From JBBATK01 sp039810585 (GTDB lineage Bacteria > Bacteroidota > Ignavibacteria > Kapaibacteriales > NICIL-2): a DNA stretch of 64,000 nt. The stretch is taken from NCBI GenBank assembly GCA_039810585.1, contig JBDHXF010000008.1:16227-80226 (forward strand). Reading direction: 5' to 3'. Under the pieces are notes generated by a model. The model was not told the origin of the DNA. It did not search any database and saw nothing but the letters and a program-made list of their open reading frames with translations. Of this stretch, positions 52,917 through 62,616 are shown piece after piece (position 1 is the stretch's first letter; each line of letters opens with the position of its first letter). A program made the translations under genes and the position numbers.

Positions 52917-54197
52917 CTACGTCGTGCGAATATACTGTTTGAACTTGTTGCGAATCAAGCCTTCTTGGGTAGGACTGATTCTAGCACGCACAAGAATTCC
53001 GCTCTCTTCGTCAGCGCGCTCGAGTATTTCGGTGTTCTGATACAAGACGGCTAGGTCTTTCATCGCGCTGAAAGGAAGAAAGAAATCCATCGTTTTAGTG
53101 ATAGAATCGCTATAGTCCTGCATACGCCCCAGCAATTCCCGCACATTGAGCCCTTTAGCGGCCGAGATTTTCAGGCATCCGGGATACTCAAAGTCGAGAG
53201 ACCGAAGCATCTCCTTGTCTTCAATCAAGTCGATCTTATTAAAAATCAGCAACGTGGGTTTGTCACCAACATCGAGCGACTCCAAAGTCTGCTGTACCAC
53301 CATGAGGTGTTCGCGAAACGCGTGGTGACTCACGTCCACAATGTGCAGCAGCATGTCTGACTCTACCGATTCGGCAAGAGTCGATCGAAACGACGCTACC
53401 AGGTGTGTAGGCAGCTTACGAATGAAGCCCACGGTGTCGGACAGAAGTGCAATCGTGCCCGATGGCAACTCTAGTTGTCGTACCGTGGTGTCCAGCGTTG
53501 CAAAGAGTTGGTCTTCCGTGTACACGTCGGCGCTGGTCATCACATTCATCAAGGTAGACTTGCCGGCATTTGTATAACCCACCAAGGCAAAGCGTAGAAG
53601 ACCGCTCCGCTGCTTGCGCTGCTCCTTTCGCTGTTGGTCTATTTCCTTCAACTTTTCCTTTAGTCGTTGAATGCGTAGCTTAATCAATCGGCGGTCGGAT
53701 TCAATTTGTGTTTCACCCGGTCCTTTGGTTCCTACACCTCCGTATTGTTTGGAAAGGTGGGTCCACATCCGGGACAATCGCGGCATGAGATACTGGAGCT
53801 GCGCCAGTTCTACCTGTGTCTTGGCTTCTACCGAGCGCGCTCGCGTAGCGAAGATGTCCAGGATGAGCGCGCTGCGATCCAAAACCTTCACGTTCAGTTC
53901 TCGCTCAAGATTGCGGATTTGCACGGGGCTGAGCTCACTGTCGGCAATGATCAGCTGCGCCTTGTGTTGCTCGATGAGTTCGCGTAGTTCGTCCACCTTG
54001 CCTTTGCCTATGTAGGTGCGCACATCGGGAGACACTCTCTCTTGTATGAGTTTTTCGGCCACGTTGACGTGGGCGGTTTCGGCTAGGAAGGCAAGCTCGT
54101 CGAGGTGTTCAAAAACAATGGAGCGGTCTTCACCCTTCGTCCCGACACTGATCACGATGGCGGTCTCTTGCTGAATGCTGCTTTTCTCTGTAATCAT
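52917..54197 (-). CDS. hflX: GTPase HflX
   Basis: Ribosome-associated GTPase that splits stalled or stress-arrested ribosomes. 426 residues from ATG 54197; an upstream TTG at 54251 would add 18 residues of low plausibility. N-terminal HflX domain with VRTYIGKGKVDELRELIEQ, the central GGVGTKGPGETQIESDRR glycine-rich linker, and the G domain with GYTNAGKSTLMN, DTVGFIRKLP and NKID. The length is usual for the family. Divergent from the OstA-like gene at 54378. Confidence 0.96.
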   Translation of the reverse strand: MITEKSSIQQETAIVISVGTKGEDRSIVFEHLDELAFLAETAHVNVAEKLIQERVSPDVRTYIGKGKVDELRELIEQHKAQLIIADSELSPVQIRNLERELNVKVLDRSALILDIFATRARSVEAKTQVELAQLQYLMPRLSRMWTHLSKQYGGVGTKGPGETQIESDRRLIKLRIQRLKEKLKEIDQQRKEQRKQRSGLLRFALVGYTNAGKSTLMNVMTSADVYTEDQLFATLDTTVRQLELPSGTIALLSDTVGFIRKLPTHLVASFRSTLAESVESDMLLHIVDVSHHAFREHLMVVQQTLESLDVGDKPTLLIFNKIDLIEDKEMLRSLDFEYPGCLKISAAKGLNVRELLGRMQDYSDSITKTMDFFLPFSAMKDLAVLYQNTEILERADEESGILVRARISPTQEGLIRNKFKQYIRTT

Positions 54198-54377
54198 GCG
54201 ACGTCCGAAGTAGGTGAGTGCAGCTCGCGAGGAGCTGCTTGCGAGATGCAATATGGCGACTACAGCTCAGGCGGGGAAATCCATACTCACACGCCGACAG
54301 AGATGTTCGAAGAGTGATGGTGATGCGTCGTACGGGAGTGGCGCCAATAGTCCGCGCCACTCATCGTAACTTGCATC

Positions 54378-56171
54378 ATGACGAGAATCTGCATACTGCT
54401 TCTCTTTCTTGTGGTGACAGCCGCGCACGGCCAGATGTCTGCCACCCCCACACAACCCGGTGCAGCGCCGCTTGGAAATGGTGAGCCAATACTGTTGCGT
54501 AATGCCGACAGTTTGGTGGTGACCACGGTGGACTCGCAAAGCGTTCGGCAACTCGTAGGACATGTACACCTGGATCAAGGCAACGTCTCCGTGTTTTGCG
54601 ATCATGCCACGCAAAACATGGCAACCAATCACATCGTGTTGAACGGAAGTGTGCGCATCCTACAAGGAACCGTGACGATGCTCATGCCGCATGGAGAATA
54701 CGATGGCGCTACAGGTGACGCAACCGGCAGTGGAGGAGTGGTGATTAAGGATCGAAAGATGACGCTACACGCTCCCTCCGGCCAGTATAACACCCATTCG
54801 AACCAGGCAGACTTTCATGGTGGCGTAGAGGTGGAGGACGATACCATTCGCATACTAGCTGACGATCTTCGTTACCTTCGTTCTACCCAGGAGAGTTGGT
54901 TGTGGGGTCAAGTTGAGTTGTACTCAAAAGTCAGCCGCAGTTTCGTGCTTGGTGATTCCGCGCACAACTCTCCGGCAACCAGCTACTCGGTAATTCGTGG
55001 TCGTCCTTTGCTCGTCCATATCGACACTGTGCAAACTGCTGCCATTTCCGACTCTCTTCAACCCAGCGATTCGGCCGCCATCACCCCACCGCAAACGCCA
55101 CTACGTCCGGTGAAGAAATCCAAGCCGAAGACAAGCACGAAGTCAGCGTCAAGTCCCAAAACATCTTCAAAGTCGGCGCCGAAGTCGACGAGTCCAACAA
55201 CGTCAGCGCCAAGTAGCAAAGCAGTCTCGAGCTCCGCTGCTCAGAAAGTATCGCCACCTAAGAGTGCTAGGAAGGACACAATCAGGGAGATGAATCTTCA
55301 TAGCCTGCAACCTTCGGTTGCGCTCTCGACCGGCGCGAAGACGTCTTCGTCCGCTACTACCGACACCGGCAGCACGCAGGCGGAACAAAGAAATACAAAG
55401 GACGAGGTACAGTCTGCAGAGCATGACCCTTTGTCAGCATCTCCATCGTCTTCGCTACGCATGGATACCTTGACGATACTCGCAGACGTCATGGAATCGT
55501 TCCGAGCCGGTGGGGAAGATCGTTACGTAGCGTCCAGAAATGTGGAAGTGCTGCGGCGAAATTTGAGTGCACGGGCAGGTCGCTGTGTGTACAACAAGCA
55601 AGCAGAGTCGATAGATCTACAGCAGTCGCCCGAGCTCTGGGCTGACTCGCTTCACTTACGGGCAGATTCGCTTTGGTTGTGGTTACCGCAGAAGAAGTTG
55701 CGATCAATCCAAGCTTATCATTCTGCCTTCTTATTGATGGCGGACTCGACCCTACCCTCAAGAGCACATCAAATTGAGGCGGAACACATCTCGATTGCTA
55801 TCGACAAGGACAGTGTGCGCCTTATCAGTGCCATCCACGATGCGAAGAGTTTGTATTTCATGAAAGACGATCAGGGACCCGATGGAGCCTCCAGAACGGC
55901 CTGCGATTCGCTCTTCATCGTCTTCGATCTGGGCGAGCTTCAGAATATTATTTGGAGAAGTGGCGTAACCAGCGAGTATTACCCGGAAAATATGGTTGGA
56001 GGTGGTGCTCATAGCTATTATCTTCCGGCATATCAGGAACCAGGGGTTCGTCCCTCCAAGCCGCTCATCCGCGAACGTCTCCGTTCTAGTGCTCCGAAAG
56101 GGGAGACGATGCGGGAGTCAACACAGAGCGGGACCTCTGGTCAAACCGGCAAGGATGCGACGAAGCCCTAA
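54378..56171 (+). CDS. OstA-like exported protein (LptA/LptD N-domain relative) with long Lys/Ser-rich insert
   Basis: 597 residues. Signal peptide 1-19 (MTRICILLLFLVVTAAHGQ). Two OstA-like beta-jellyroll parts: residues about 35-215 (LVGHVHLDQGNVSVFCDHA, VVIKDRKMTLHAPSGQY) and about 370-560 (ADVMESFRAGG, ARAGRCVYNKQAES, EAEHISIAIDKDSVRL). They are separated by about 130 residues of Lys/Ser/Pro/Thr-rich low complexity (225-350). In Bacteroidota such OstA-like proteins are candidates for periplasmic LPS transport bridges; role inferred from the fold. The insert is unusual for a jellyroll bridge protein. Confidence 0.83.
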   Translation: MTRICILLLFLVVTAAHGQMSATPTQPGAAPLGNGEPILLRNADSLVVTTVDSQSVRQLVGHVHLDQGNVSVFCDHATQNMATNHIVLNGSVRILQGTVTMLMPHGEYDGATGDATGSGGVVIKDRKMTLHAPSGQYNTHSNQADFHGGVEVEDDTIRILADDLRYLRSTQESWLWGQVELYSKVSRSFVLGDSAHNSPATSYSVIRGRPLLVHIDTVQTAAISDSLQPSDSAAITPPQTPLRPVKKSKPKTSTKSASSPKTSSKSAPKSTSPTTSAPSSKAVSSSAAQKVSPPKSARKDTIREMNLHSLQPSVALSTGAKTSSSATTDTGSTQAEQRNTKDEVQSAEHDPLSASPSSSLRMDTLTILADVMESFRAGGEDRYVASRNVEVLRRNLSARAGRCVYNKQAESIDLQQSPELWADSLHLRADSLWLWLPQKKLRSIQAYHSAFLLMADSTLPSRAHQIEAEHISIAIDKDSVRLISAIHDAKSLYFMKDDQGPDGASRTACDSLFIVFDLGELQNIIWRSGVTSEYYPENMVGGGAHSYYLPAYQEPGVRPSKPLIRERLRSSAPKGETMRESTQSGTSGQTGKDATKP

Positions 56172-56275
56172 GCTCGCGCTCCGGTCGCATATCGTTAGCA
56201 TGTAACGGTGTGTGAAACGTAGGCGAACCAAGATCAGGGTCGTCATATTCAAGTATCCAACAAGAGAATCTTCCG

Positions 56276-59200
56276 GTGAAAGCACTGTACCTTGCCGCAT
56301 ACCTGTTTCTGTTGTGTACCGTAGGTGCGTCCGCGCAGTACACCGACACTCTCAAAGCCGGTCGTTTGTCGTCGTTCGAGGGCTACCACTTTTACGTGGC
56401 GTATATGCAGAACGATAACATCATTCAACCTGCGGGAACGCGATTGCGCTTGATGATGTGCACTGCGTACGCGGCCAATGTGAGCGTACGGTTCAGATCC
56501 GACAGTACCGTCACCTACAAGCTCAGTGCGAACAGCGCTATAACTGTACAGACCCCCAGTTCCCTGGAAATTCGATCCGACGAGAAAATTCTGGATAGTG
56601 TCGTGGAAGTCAGCTCAGACGTCCCCATTGCCGTCTACGCCATGAGTTCGCAACCCTACAGTTCGGATAGTTATTCGGTGATCCCGGTGTCGAATTGGGG
56701 AACCCAGTACACCATACAATCCATGGCGAACGATGCATACGGCGTTGGGAACGACAGTAATGCCATTGTATTACCCGATGAAATTCGTCAGAGTGAATTC
56801 CTTGTAATCGCCGCGTACGACAGCACGGTCGTAGAATACAACCTCACCTATCAATCCCAAAATGGCAGCAGCGCCCGGCAATGGCACAGTGTGACGTTAA
56901 AGAAGGGGCAATGCTACATGGTCAAAGCTGCGCCGATAAAACCTCTCGCGGGAGATTTGACCGGCAGTGTCGTACGCGCAAACTATCCATTCGCCGTCAT
57001 CAGTGGTCATGCCCGTTCAGCGATGCCTCAAGGGCTGACGAATGTGACCGACAGCAAAGACCACTTAGCAGATTGGCTCATTCCGGATGAGACATTGGGC
57101 ATGAGTTATCTCAGCACTCCCTTCTTCACTGATGCACGGCTGCCTGTAGGCGACATCCTGCGCGTGGTGGCAACGAAGCCACAAACGCATTTGATTGTGT
57201 ACACCGAGCGGCAAGACCTGTTCTACACCTTGAACAACCCGGGCGATATTCAGACTATTAAAGGCGTGGATTCACCCGCGTGGATTCAAGCCGATGCGCC
57301 GGTCTCCGTTGCGCAGTATATGCTTACGGGTTGGGTTGGTGGATCCATTAGTTATGATCCGGCAATGGTGATTGTCCCGCCCTCCACCAAGTTCGTTTCA
57401 CGGAGCGTGTTCATGGTGCCGTCAAATTTGCCACAGCCGTTTTGGGCGACGCAGTTTCAGCATCACTATGTAAACATCATTTGTGACTCGCTTGCACGGT
57501 ACAGCCTCACGTTGGACGGCGTCAACATTGGAAAGAGTATTGCACCCGAGTTATTACTTCAAAAATTCCGTTCATCTCCGTACTTCTGGTGTCGCATCGA
57601 ACTTCAACCCGGCAAGCACGATCTGAGCTGTGATACGATGGGATTTTCGGGTACGCTGTACGGAATGGGGAATACCGATTCTTATGCACATGCGTTGGGC
57701 TTTAGCATGATGCCCGACACCAAGGATACCATCGCACCAACATTTAGTGTAAGCTCATCGTGCGGTGTGCTACACGGCAACGTCAACGAGCATGTGGATA
57801 TTTGGGCAAGTTCACTTGCGTTTGTCACTATTGATGCTGACTCTACGAAGAACTACAGCTTTCAATGTGGCTCCGTAGCGCAACATCCGAACACGGTCAG
57901 CTTTGTCGCGACGCCCATCGATCCTTCCAAGGATGCGCAAATCTTCATTACCGCACGAGATCTTGCCGGAAATGGTAATCGCTATCGCTACTACTACCGT
58001 GCACCTCGCTTCACGCAACCGGCAGGTGTGACCTTAGCCGCGAAAACTGAGAACGACTCACTTTGTGTTCGCGTGTACGTGCAGTCTCCTACGTACATCG
58101 ATACTCTGCACATCATTTCCGCTCACCTCAGCGGGACACACTCTGAATTTCATCTCTTCGCTCCATCGTCGTATCCGATTACTGTGCTGCCGAAAACCGG
58201 TGTGGACTTTCAACTCTGCTTTACACCGCATGGACAAAGTGGAATGAAGATCACGGACACAGTGTACGTGGATCTTGGATGCGGCGTACAAGCTCGGATA
58301 CCGGTAAAGGCAACGTCGCCGATTTCATCCCTGTTCGTCAGCTCGATAGACTATGGCGATGTCATGGCCCTGGACAGCGTCTGCGCTCAGATTACCGTGT
58401 TAAATACTGGAAGCCGTGATGCAACCATTAGTAAGGTGTATCTGGACCGTGCGGAAGCAACACTATTCACCGGAGATCTGAGTGTATTCCTGGCCACGTT
58501 GAAGCCGGGAGATAGCCTGCAAACCACCGTCTGTTTTCGACCGCTCGACACAATGAACTTGAAACGCGCTCTGGTCTTCGAAAATTCGTTGGGAGTGAAC
58601 GTTGAAGGTGAGATAGTTGGGCGTGGGGTTCGGGCGATTGTTCATGACACTGGGTATGACTTTTCCTCGCTGCGAATTGGCACATACAAAGACTCGCTAA
58701 TTGTGTTGCGCAATACGGGCAATATTGCTGCCCAACTTCAATACAAGAATCAAATAGGAGACTCGCAAGTCTTCTTGCATTCATTAGCTTCCATTAAAAC
58801 GTTGACCATTGCCCCAGGCGACTCCGTCACCTTTGGTGTGCGATTCTATCCCCTTACGGAAGGCAGCTACACTTCCGATGTGCTGCTTGGTGTAAACGAT
58901 CCGCTTTTTCCAACCACGACTGTTCGTTGTTTCGGGAAGGGAACAGTGCCGGCGTTGACCACGAAGGATGTATGGATGGATACCGTCAACTTGGGCTCGT
59001 CGAAGAGCCTGCGACCGGCCATTGTGTACTCTCATGGATCAGAACAACTCAGCATCGACACCATCCAATTGAGTGGTAGCGATGCATCCGCTTTCGTTCT
59101 TCAACCCTCGGAATGCGGATCGCAACGAGTTGCGATCGGAGACTCAGCGTGGTTGAATGTGCAATTTGTCCCAAGCCATGTGGGATTGCATCAGGCACAG

Positions 59201-60334
59201 TTGACAATCATTCACGACGCGAACAAGTCGTACTTCAGGTCAAACGCTGTCGTTCAGCTCAGAGGTTGGGGACGAGATACTCTGCGAAATGATACGACAC
59301 ATCAAGACACGACAAAACACGATACGTTGGCACCCAGCATGAGGGTACAAATAAGAACTCTGTCTGCAGTGTGTGACAGTCTGCCATTCACCGTCGATGT
59401 GTTCAATAATGACAGCGTAGCAACCCTTGTTATAACCAGCTACAGAGCTGTATGCAGTGCTTCGGGAGACAGTGTTATTCAACGTTCCGGACCCATCAGT
59501 GTGTTGCCCTTGCGCAGCTACGGCTGGGGTGGAGTGTGGCTTCCACCGCTGAGCAACGGAACGTTGACCGTGCATGTTCAGTGTGGAAAGTGGTCGCTCG
59601 ACACCACCATTCAACTTCGTGCGCTGCCTCGAAGCATGCGCGTGTCCAGCGTTACGCAAGACACTATTCCGCTGCCAGGACGATCCATGAATCTCAATGT
59701 GCGCGGTAGGGCAGACTCAACCTTTGGATTGCCCGAGTATTTCGTGTTGCACATCGCACTCAATTCATCGTTTGTCCATTTATCCGCAACTCGTAGCACT
59801 CTTCGTCTGCGTCCGTCGGGACCAGATATCACCTGTAATCTGAGTCAAACCACAACCGAAATAGTGGTGCGATCGGAGTCGCCATTCCGCATCGACAGTG
59901 CCTCTGACTGGGAACTCTCAGTTCCGATGATGGCACTGTTAAGCACGGAACAATCTGAGCACGTGGACGTTCAGCCGGAATCTGGAGTCTGCTACAATGC
60001 AGTGGGAATGCAGGCTGAGCTACGAGTGGCTGCCGCTTGTGCCGGTGACCTTCGGCCAGTCGGTGCAGGTGGCTTTTCGGTCAAACAGCTAGCACCCCAA
60101 CCGGTGGTCGATGAATTGCGGCTGGAGATAACGGCTTTTGACGACCAACAGCACCTGACTATTCGACTCGTGGATCTCCTTGGGAGGATTTTTACCCTTG
60201 AGAAAAATTTGTTTTTGCGGAAGGATGAGAATTCTATTATTTTACAATTGAAATCAATTCCAAGCGGTGTGTACCGACTTGAGCTTCAATCTTGGGACGA
60301 CCTGGAGCAATTTCCAATCATGTTAACTAAGTAG
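56276..60334 (+). CDS. Giant secreted protein: IgGFc-binding-like, choice-of-anchor-D repeats, T9SS-type tail
   Basis: 1352 residues, GTG start (no in-frame ATG before the signal peptide MKALYLAAYLFLLCTVGASA). Residues about 90-420 resemble the IgGFc-binding protein N-terminal domain (VVEVSSDVPIAVYAMSSQPY; YSVIPVSNWGTQYTI; FAVISGHARS). From about 680 to 1010 there are choice-of-anchor-D/HYDIN-like repeats (IDYGDVMALDSVCAQITV; FSSLRIGTYKDSLIVLRNTG; VNLGSSKSLRPA). A Asp-Thr-His-rich linker follows, then an unclassified beta region and a C-terminal sorting-like domain (VVDELRLEITAFD ... SIPSGVYRLELQSWD). Probably exported by a type IX system. The beta-barrel gene follows eight bases later. Function unknown; adhesion is inference. 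Confidence 0.85.
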   Translation: MKALYLAAYLFLLCTVGASAQYTDTLKAGRLSSFEGYHFYVAYMQNDNIIQPAGTRLRLMMCTAYAANVSVRFRSDSTVTYKLSANSAITVQTPSSLEIRSDEKILDSVVEVSSDVPIAVYAMSSQPYSSDSYSVIPVSNWGTQYTIQSMANDAYGVGNDSNAIVLPDEIRQSEFLVIAAYDSTVVEYNLTYQSQNGSSARQWHSVTLKKGQCYMVKAAPIKPLAGDLTGSVVRANYPFAVISGHARSAMPQGLTNVTDSKDHLADWLIPDETLGMSYLSTPFFTDARLPVGDILRVVATKPQTHLIVYTERQDLFYTLNNPGDIQTIKGVDSPAWIQADAPVSVAQYMLTGWVGGSISYDPAMVIVPPSTKFVSRSVFMVPSNLPQPFWATQFQHHYVNIICDSLARYSLTLDGVNIGKSIAPELLLQKFRSSPYFWCRIELQPGKHDLSCDTMGFSGTLYGMGNTDSYAHALGFSMMPDTKDTIAPTFSVSSSCGVLHGNVNEHVDIWASSLAFVTIDADSTKNYSFQCGSVAQHPNTVSFVATPIDPSKDAQIFITARDLAGNGNRYRYYYRAPRFTQPAGVTLAAKTENDSLCVRVYVQSPTYIDTLHIISAHLSGTHSEFHLFAPSSYPITVLPKTGVDFQLCFTPHGQSGMKITDTVYVDLGCGVQARIPVKATSPISSLFVSSIDYGDVMALDSVCAQITVLNTGSRDATISKVYLDRAEATLFTGDLSVFLATLKPGDSLQTTVCFRPLDTMNLKRALVFENSLGVNVEGEIVGRGVRAIVHDTGYDFSSLRIGTYKDSLIVLRNTGNIAAQLQYKNQIGDSQVFLHSLASIKTLTIAPGDSVTFGVRFYPLTEGSYTSDVLLGVNDPLFPTTTVRCFGKGTVPALTTKDVWMDTVNLGSSKSLRPAIVYSHGSEQLSIDTIQLSGSDASAFVLQPSECGSQRVAIGDSAWLNVQFVPSHVGLHQAQLTIIHDANKSYFRSNAVVQLRGWGRDTLRNDTTHQDTTKHDTLAPSMRVQIRTLSAVCDSLPFTVDVFNNDSVATLVITSYRAVCSASGDSVIQRSGPISVLPLRSYGWGGVWLPPLSNGTLTVHVQCGKWSLDTTIQLRALPRSMRVSSVTQDTIPLPGRSMNLNVRGRADSTFGLPEYFVLHIALNSSFVHLSATRSTLRLRPSGPDITCNLSQTTTEIVVRSESPFRIDSASDWELSVPMMALLSTEQSEHVDVQPESGVCYNAVGMQAELRVAAACAGDLRPVGAGGFSVKQLAPQPVVDELRLEITAFDDQQHLTIRLVDLLGRIFTLEKNLFLRKDENSIILQLKSIPSGVYRLELQSWDDLEQFPIMLTK

Positions 60335-60342
60335 GGGATCGT

Positions 60343-61170
60343 ATGAATTTTCGCGTGTTACTTGTGTTATTCTTAACATTGGGACTTTGCAGTGTAGTGA
60401 TGAGAGCCCAGGACGAGGAAGAAGAGTCACCACTTGTCGCGGCTTCAAACAAGAAGCCATTGTATGTTGGTCCTATTGTTGGTATCAACAAGGTGATAAC
60501 GACCGGTGAGTTTGCTTCGTTTGCAACTCAAACTCAATGTCCGTTGTTCAAGGATGGTACCGGTACGGGTTGGTTCGCAGGGATTACGTTTGAGTACTTG
60601 ATTGGTGATGCGAAGACTTCGAAGTCGTCGTTCATTGCCCGCGTGATCTACGACAACTTTCCGACCAGCTTCACAGTTCGCGGTGATCAATTGCCTTCGC
60701 TGGTGCACCTGCCATCGGGTGAAGACCAAATCATTACCTCAACGGTTCAGCACGTGTCGGAATTGAAGTACACAACGTTGGATATCGATTTGGCCTATCG
60801 TTTCAATCTTGGTAATACGCCATTAGGTATAACAGCCGGCGTTACTCCGGGATTTGCGATGACCCAATCTGTTGTGCAGAAGTTCCAATTGCTCAGTCCG
60901 GACAATGTGCAATTCGTCCCTGACTCAACCGCGATTCGATACGAAGACAACAACAGAACTGCTATTCTCCAAGATGGTCCGTTAAAGAATGGAAATAAGC
61001 TGCGCATCGCATTGAAGATCGGTTTGCAGTATGAATTCATTTTGAAGCGCATGACAATTATTCCGTCTGTTCATTACAACATCGGAGTAACAAACATGAG
61101 CGATGAATCGTGGAGAGTGAATGCCTTGCAGTTTGGTATTGAAGCTCGCTTCCCGCTCAAGGTTCTCTAA
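60343..61170 (+). CDS. Outer-membrane beta-barrel protein coupled to the IgGFc-binding-type protein
   Basis: 275 residues. Signal peptide 1-22 (cleavage after MRAQ), an acidic DEEEES start, then a porin-like/PorT-type pattern of amphipathic strands (YVGPIVGINKVITTGEF, FIARVIYDNFPTSFTV, LRIALKIGLQYEFIL, LQFGIEARFPLKVL). Resembles the Bacteroidota OMP_b-brl_2-type family. Eight bases after the giant gene on the same strand, so co-expressed and possibly its partner in anchoring or export. A terminator follows. Confidence 0.83.
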   Translation: MNFRVLLVLFLTLGLCSVVMRAQDEEEESPLVAASNKKPLYVGPIVGINKVITTGEFASFATQTQCPLFKDGTGTGWFAGITFEYLIGDAKTSKSSFIARVIYDNFPTSFTVRGDQLPSLVHLPSGEDQIITSTVQHVSELKYTTLDIDLAYRFNLGNTPLGITAGVTPGFAMTQSVVQKFQLLSPDNVQFVPDSTAIRYEDNNRTAILQDGPLKNGNKLRIALKIGLQYEFILKRMTIIPSVHYNIGVTNMSDESWRVNALQFGIEARFPLKVL

Positions 61171-61188
61171 GAAGTGTAGAATGTGTTC

Positions 61189-61224
61189 AGCGCTCGTGCT
61201 TTGGGGTACGAGCGCTTTTTTTTT
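61189..61224 (+). terminator. Rho-independent terminator after the beta-barrel gene
   Basis: Stem AGCGCTCGT / ACGAGCGCT with ten-base loop and an eight-base T-run. Only about 20 bases separate it from the HIT gene start, so the HIT operon needs its own promoter or readthrough. Confidence 0.92.
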
Positions 61225-61243
61225 GGTTAAAAAGGTTGATGGT

Positions 61244-61792
61244 ATGGAAAGACTGTGGTCACCCTGGCGCTCTAAGTATATCTCGTCGTTTAGTACAACT
61301 CCAAAGGCGGAAAGTAATTCGTGTTTCTTATGTGACGCCGTTGCCGCAAAGCTTTCAGAGAGTTCCGATGAAGATCGCACTCTCACACCCGACGCCCAAA
61401 ACTTGGTAGTGTATCGAGCGAAACTTTGTTTCGTGATCATGAACCGATATCCTTACAACGCCGGACACCTCATGGTGGTTCCCAATGAACATTGTGGTGA
61501 CTTTGCTCAACTCAGTGCTGAGACGACGGCAGAAATGATGCATATCCTGCAGCTATGCAATCGCGTGCTGACAGAGCTCTACCATCCTCACGGATATAAT
61601 ATTGGAGCCAACTTAGGACGCGTGGCCGGTGCAGGAGTGCCGGATCACGTTCACTTTCACATTGTGCCGCGCTGGAGTGGCGATACGAACTTCATGCCTG
61701 TGCTTGCAGACGTGCGAGTAGCGTCCGAATCTCTCGAAACAAGTTATGCTGAGATTCATGCCAAGTTTGCCGCCGTTGCGGAGAGGGAATGA
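61244..61792 (+). CDS. HIT-family nucleotide hydrolase/phosphorylase
   Basis: 182 residues from ATG 61244, which gives the family-typical MERLWSPWRSKYI start; the frame extends 41 codons upstream through the terminator. Zinc-type Cys pair CFLC (about residues 27-30) and the catalytic HVHFHIVPRW (HxHxH, about 136-145). The start pattern resembles AP4A hydrolase/phosphorylase-type HIT proteins. Overlaps rsmA by four bases (ATGA). Confidence 0.93.
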   Translation: MERLWSPWRSKYISSFSTTPKAESNSCFLCDAVAAKLSESSDEDRTLTPDAQNLVVYRAKLCFVIMNRYPYNAGHLMVVPNEHCGDFAQLSAETTAEMMHILQLCNRVLTELYHPHGYNIGANLGRVAGAGVPDHVHFHIVPRWSGDTNFMPVLADVRVASESLETSYAEIHAKFAAVAERE

Positions 61793-62616
61793 AGGATGTA
61801 GGCAGCATACGACCAAAAAAATCGCTGTCGCAGAATTTTCTCACCGACGTAGGGATTGCGCAGCGCATCGCCCAAAGTATTGAGCCTCAAGAGGCGGAAA
61901 CGCTTATCGAGATTGGTCCGGGCACCGGGGCACTTACCACACATCTGTGCACAATAACGAACGACCTTCGGTGCGTTGAACTCGACGATCGTGCCATTGT
62001 CAATCTTGGCAATCGCTTTCAAAAAGAGATAGCAGCAGGTTCGATGACGTTGATACATGGAGATGTGCTAGACGTGGATTTTTCGTCCTTTGCGAATGCC
62101 GGTGTGCACAAACTCAGCATCATCGGCAACATTCCCTATGCAATATCCTCGCCGATATTGTTTCGCATTTTCGACAATGCATCGATGTTCCGTAGAGCTG
62201 TTATCATGATGCAAAAAGAAGTGGCACTTCGCCTGGTGGCAAAAACAGGAACGAAAGAGTATGGTGTACTCACTCTGGCTGCGCAGATGGTTTGCAGTCC
62301 CAAAATTCTATTTGATGTCAAGCCAGGGTCGTTTTTCCCGCGACCTTCCGTCACCTCAAGCGTTGTCCGCCTGGACATGCATGCCGAGCTTCCCGACGCT
62401 GAAGAAATGAGTGAGCTACGACTTCTTATTCGCGCGGCCTTCGGCCAGCGCAGGAAGACACTTCGAAATGCCTTGGAACAGCTCGCGCAACAGCACTATG
62501 GTGTTGCGCTTCGCAGCATGACATTTCCCTGGCTCAACCAACGAGCCGAAGAGTTGAACCTGACCCAATTCAAAAGTCTTCGTGACGATCTACAGCAGGA
62601 GAGCGCTCGCGTATGA
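61789..62616 (+). CDS. rsmA: 16S rRNA dimethyladenosine transferase
   Basis: Dimethylates A1518/A1519 of 16S rRNA (KsgA), a late 30S checkpoint. 275 residues: KKSLSQNFLTDVGIAQRIAQ at the N-terminus, SAM-binding IEIGPGTGALT (about 44-54), catalytic NIPYAISSPI (NxPY motif, about 115-124) and RRKTLRNALEQ near the end. ATGA overlaps on both sides (HIT and PAP2 genes) indicate translational coupling. Confidence 0.97.
   Translation: MKDVGSIRPKKSLSQNFLTDVGIAQRIAQSIEPQEAETLIEIGPGTGALTTHLCTITNDLRCVELDDRAIVNLGNRFQKEIAAGSMTLIHGDVLDVDFSSFANAGVHKLSIIGNIPYAISSPILFRIFDNASMFRRAVIMMQKEVALRLVAKTGTKEYGVLTLAAQMVCSPKILFDVKPGSFFPRPSVTSSVVRLDMHAELPDAEEMSELRLLIRAAFGQRRKTLRNALEQLAQQHYGVALRSMTFPWLNQRAEELNLTQFKSLRDDLQQESARV

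Noticed and set aside
61121..61243. Upstream extension of the HIT gene frame through the terminator
   Set aside because: The canonical MERLWSPWRSKYI start at 61244 and the terminator inside the extension make a longer protein unlikely.
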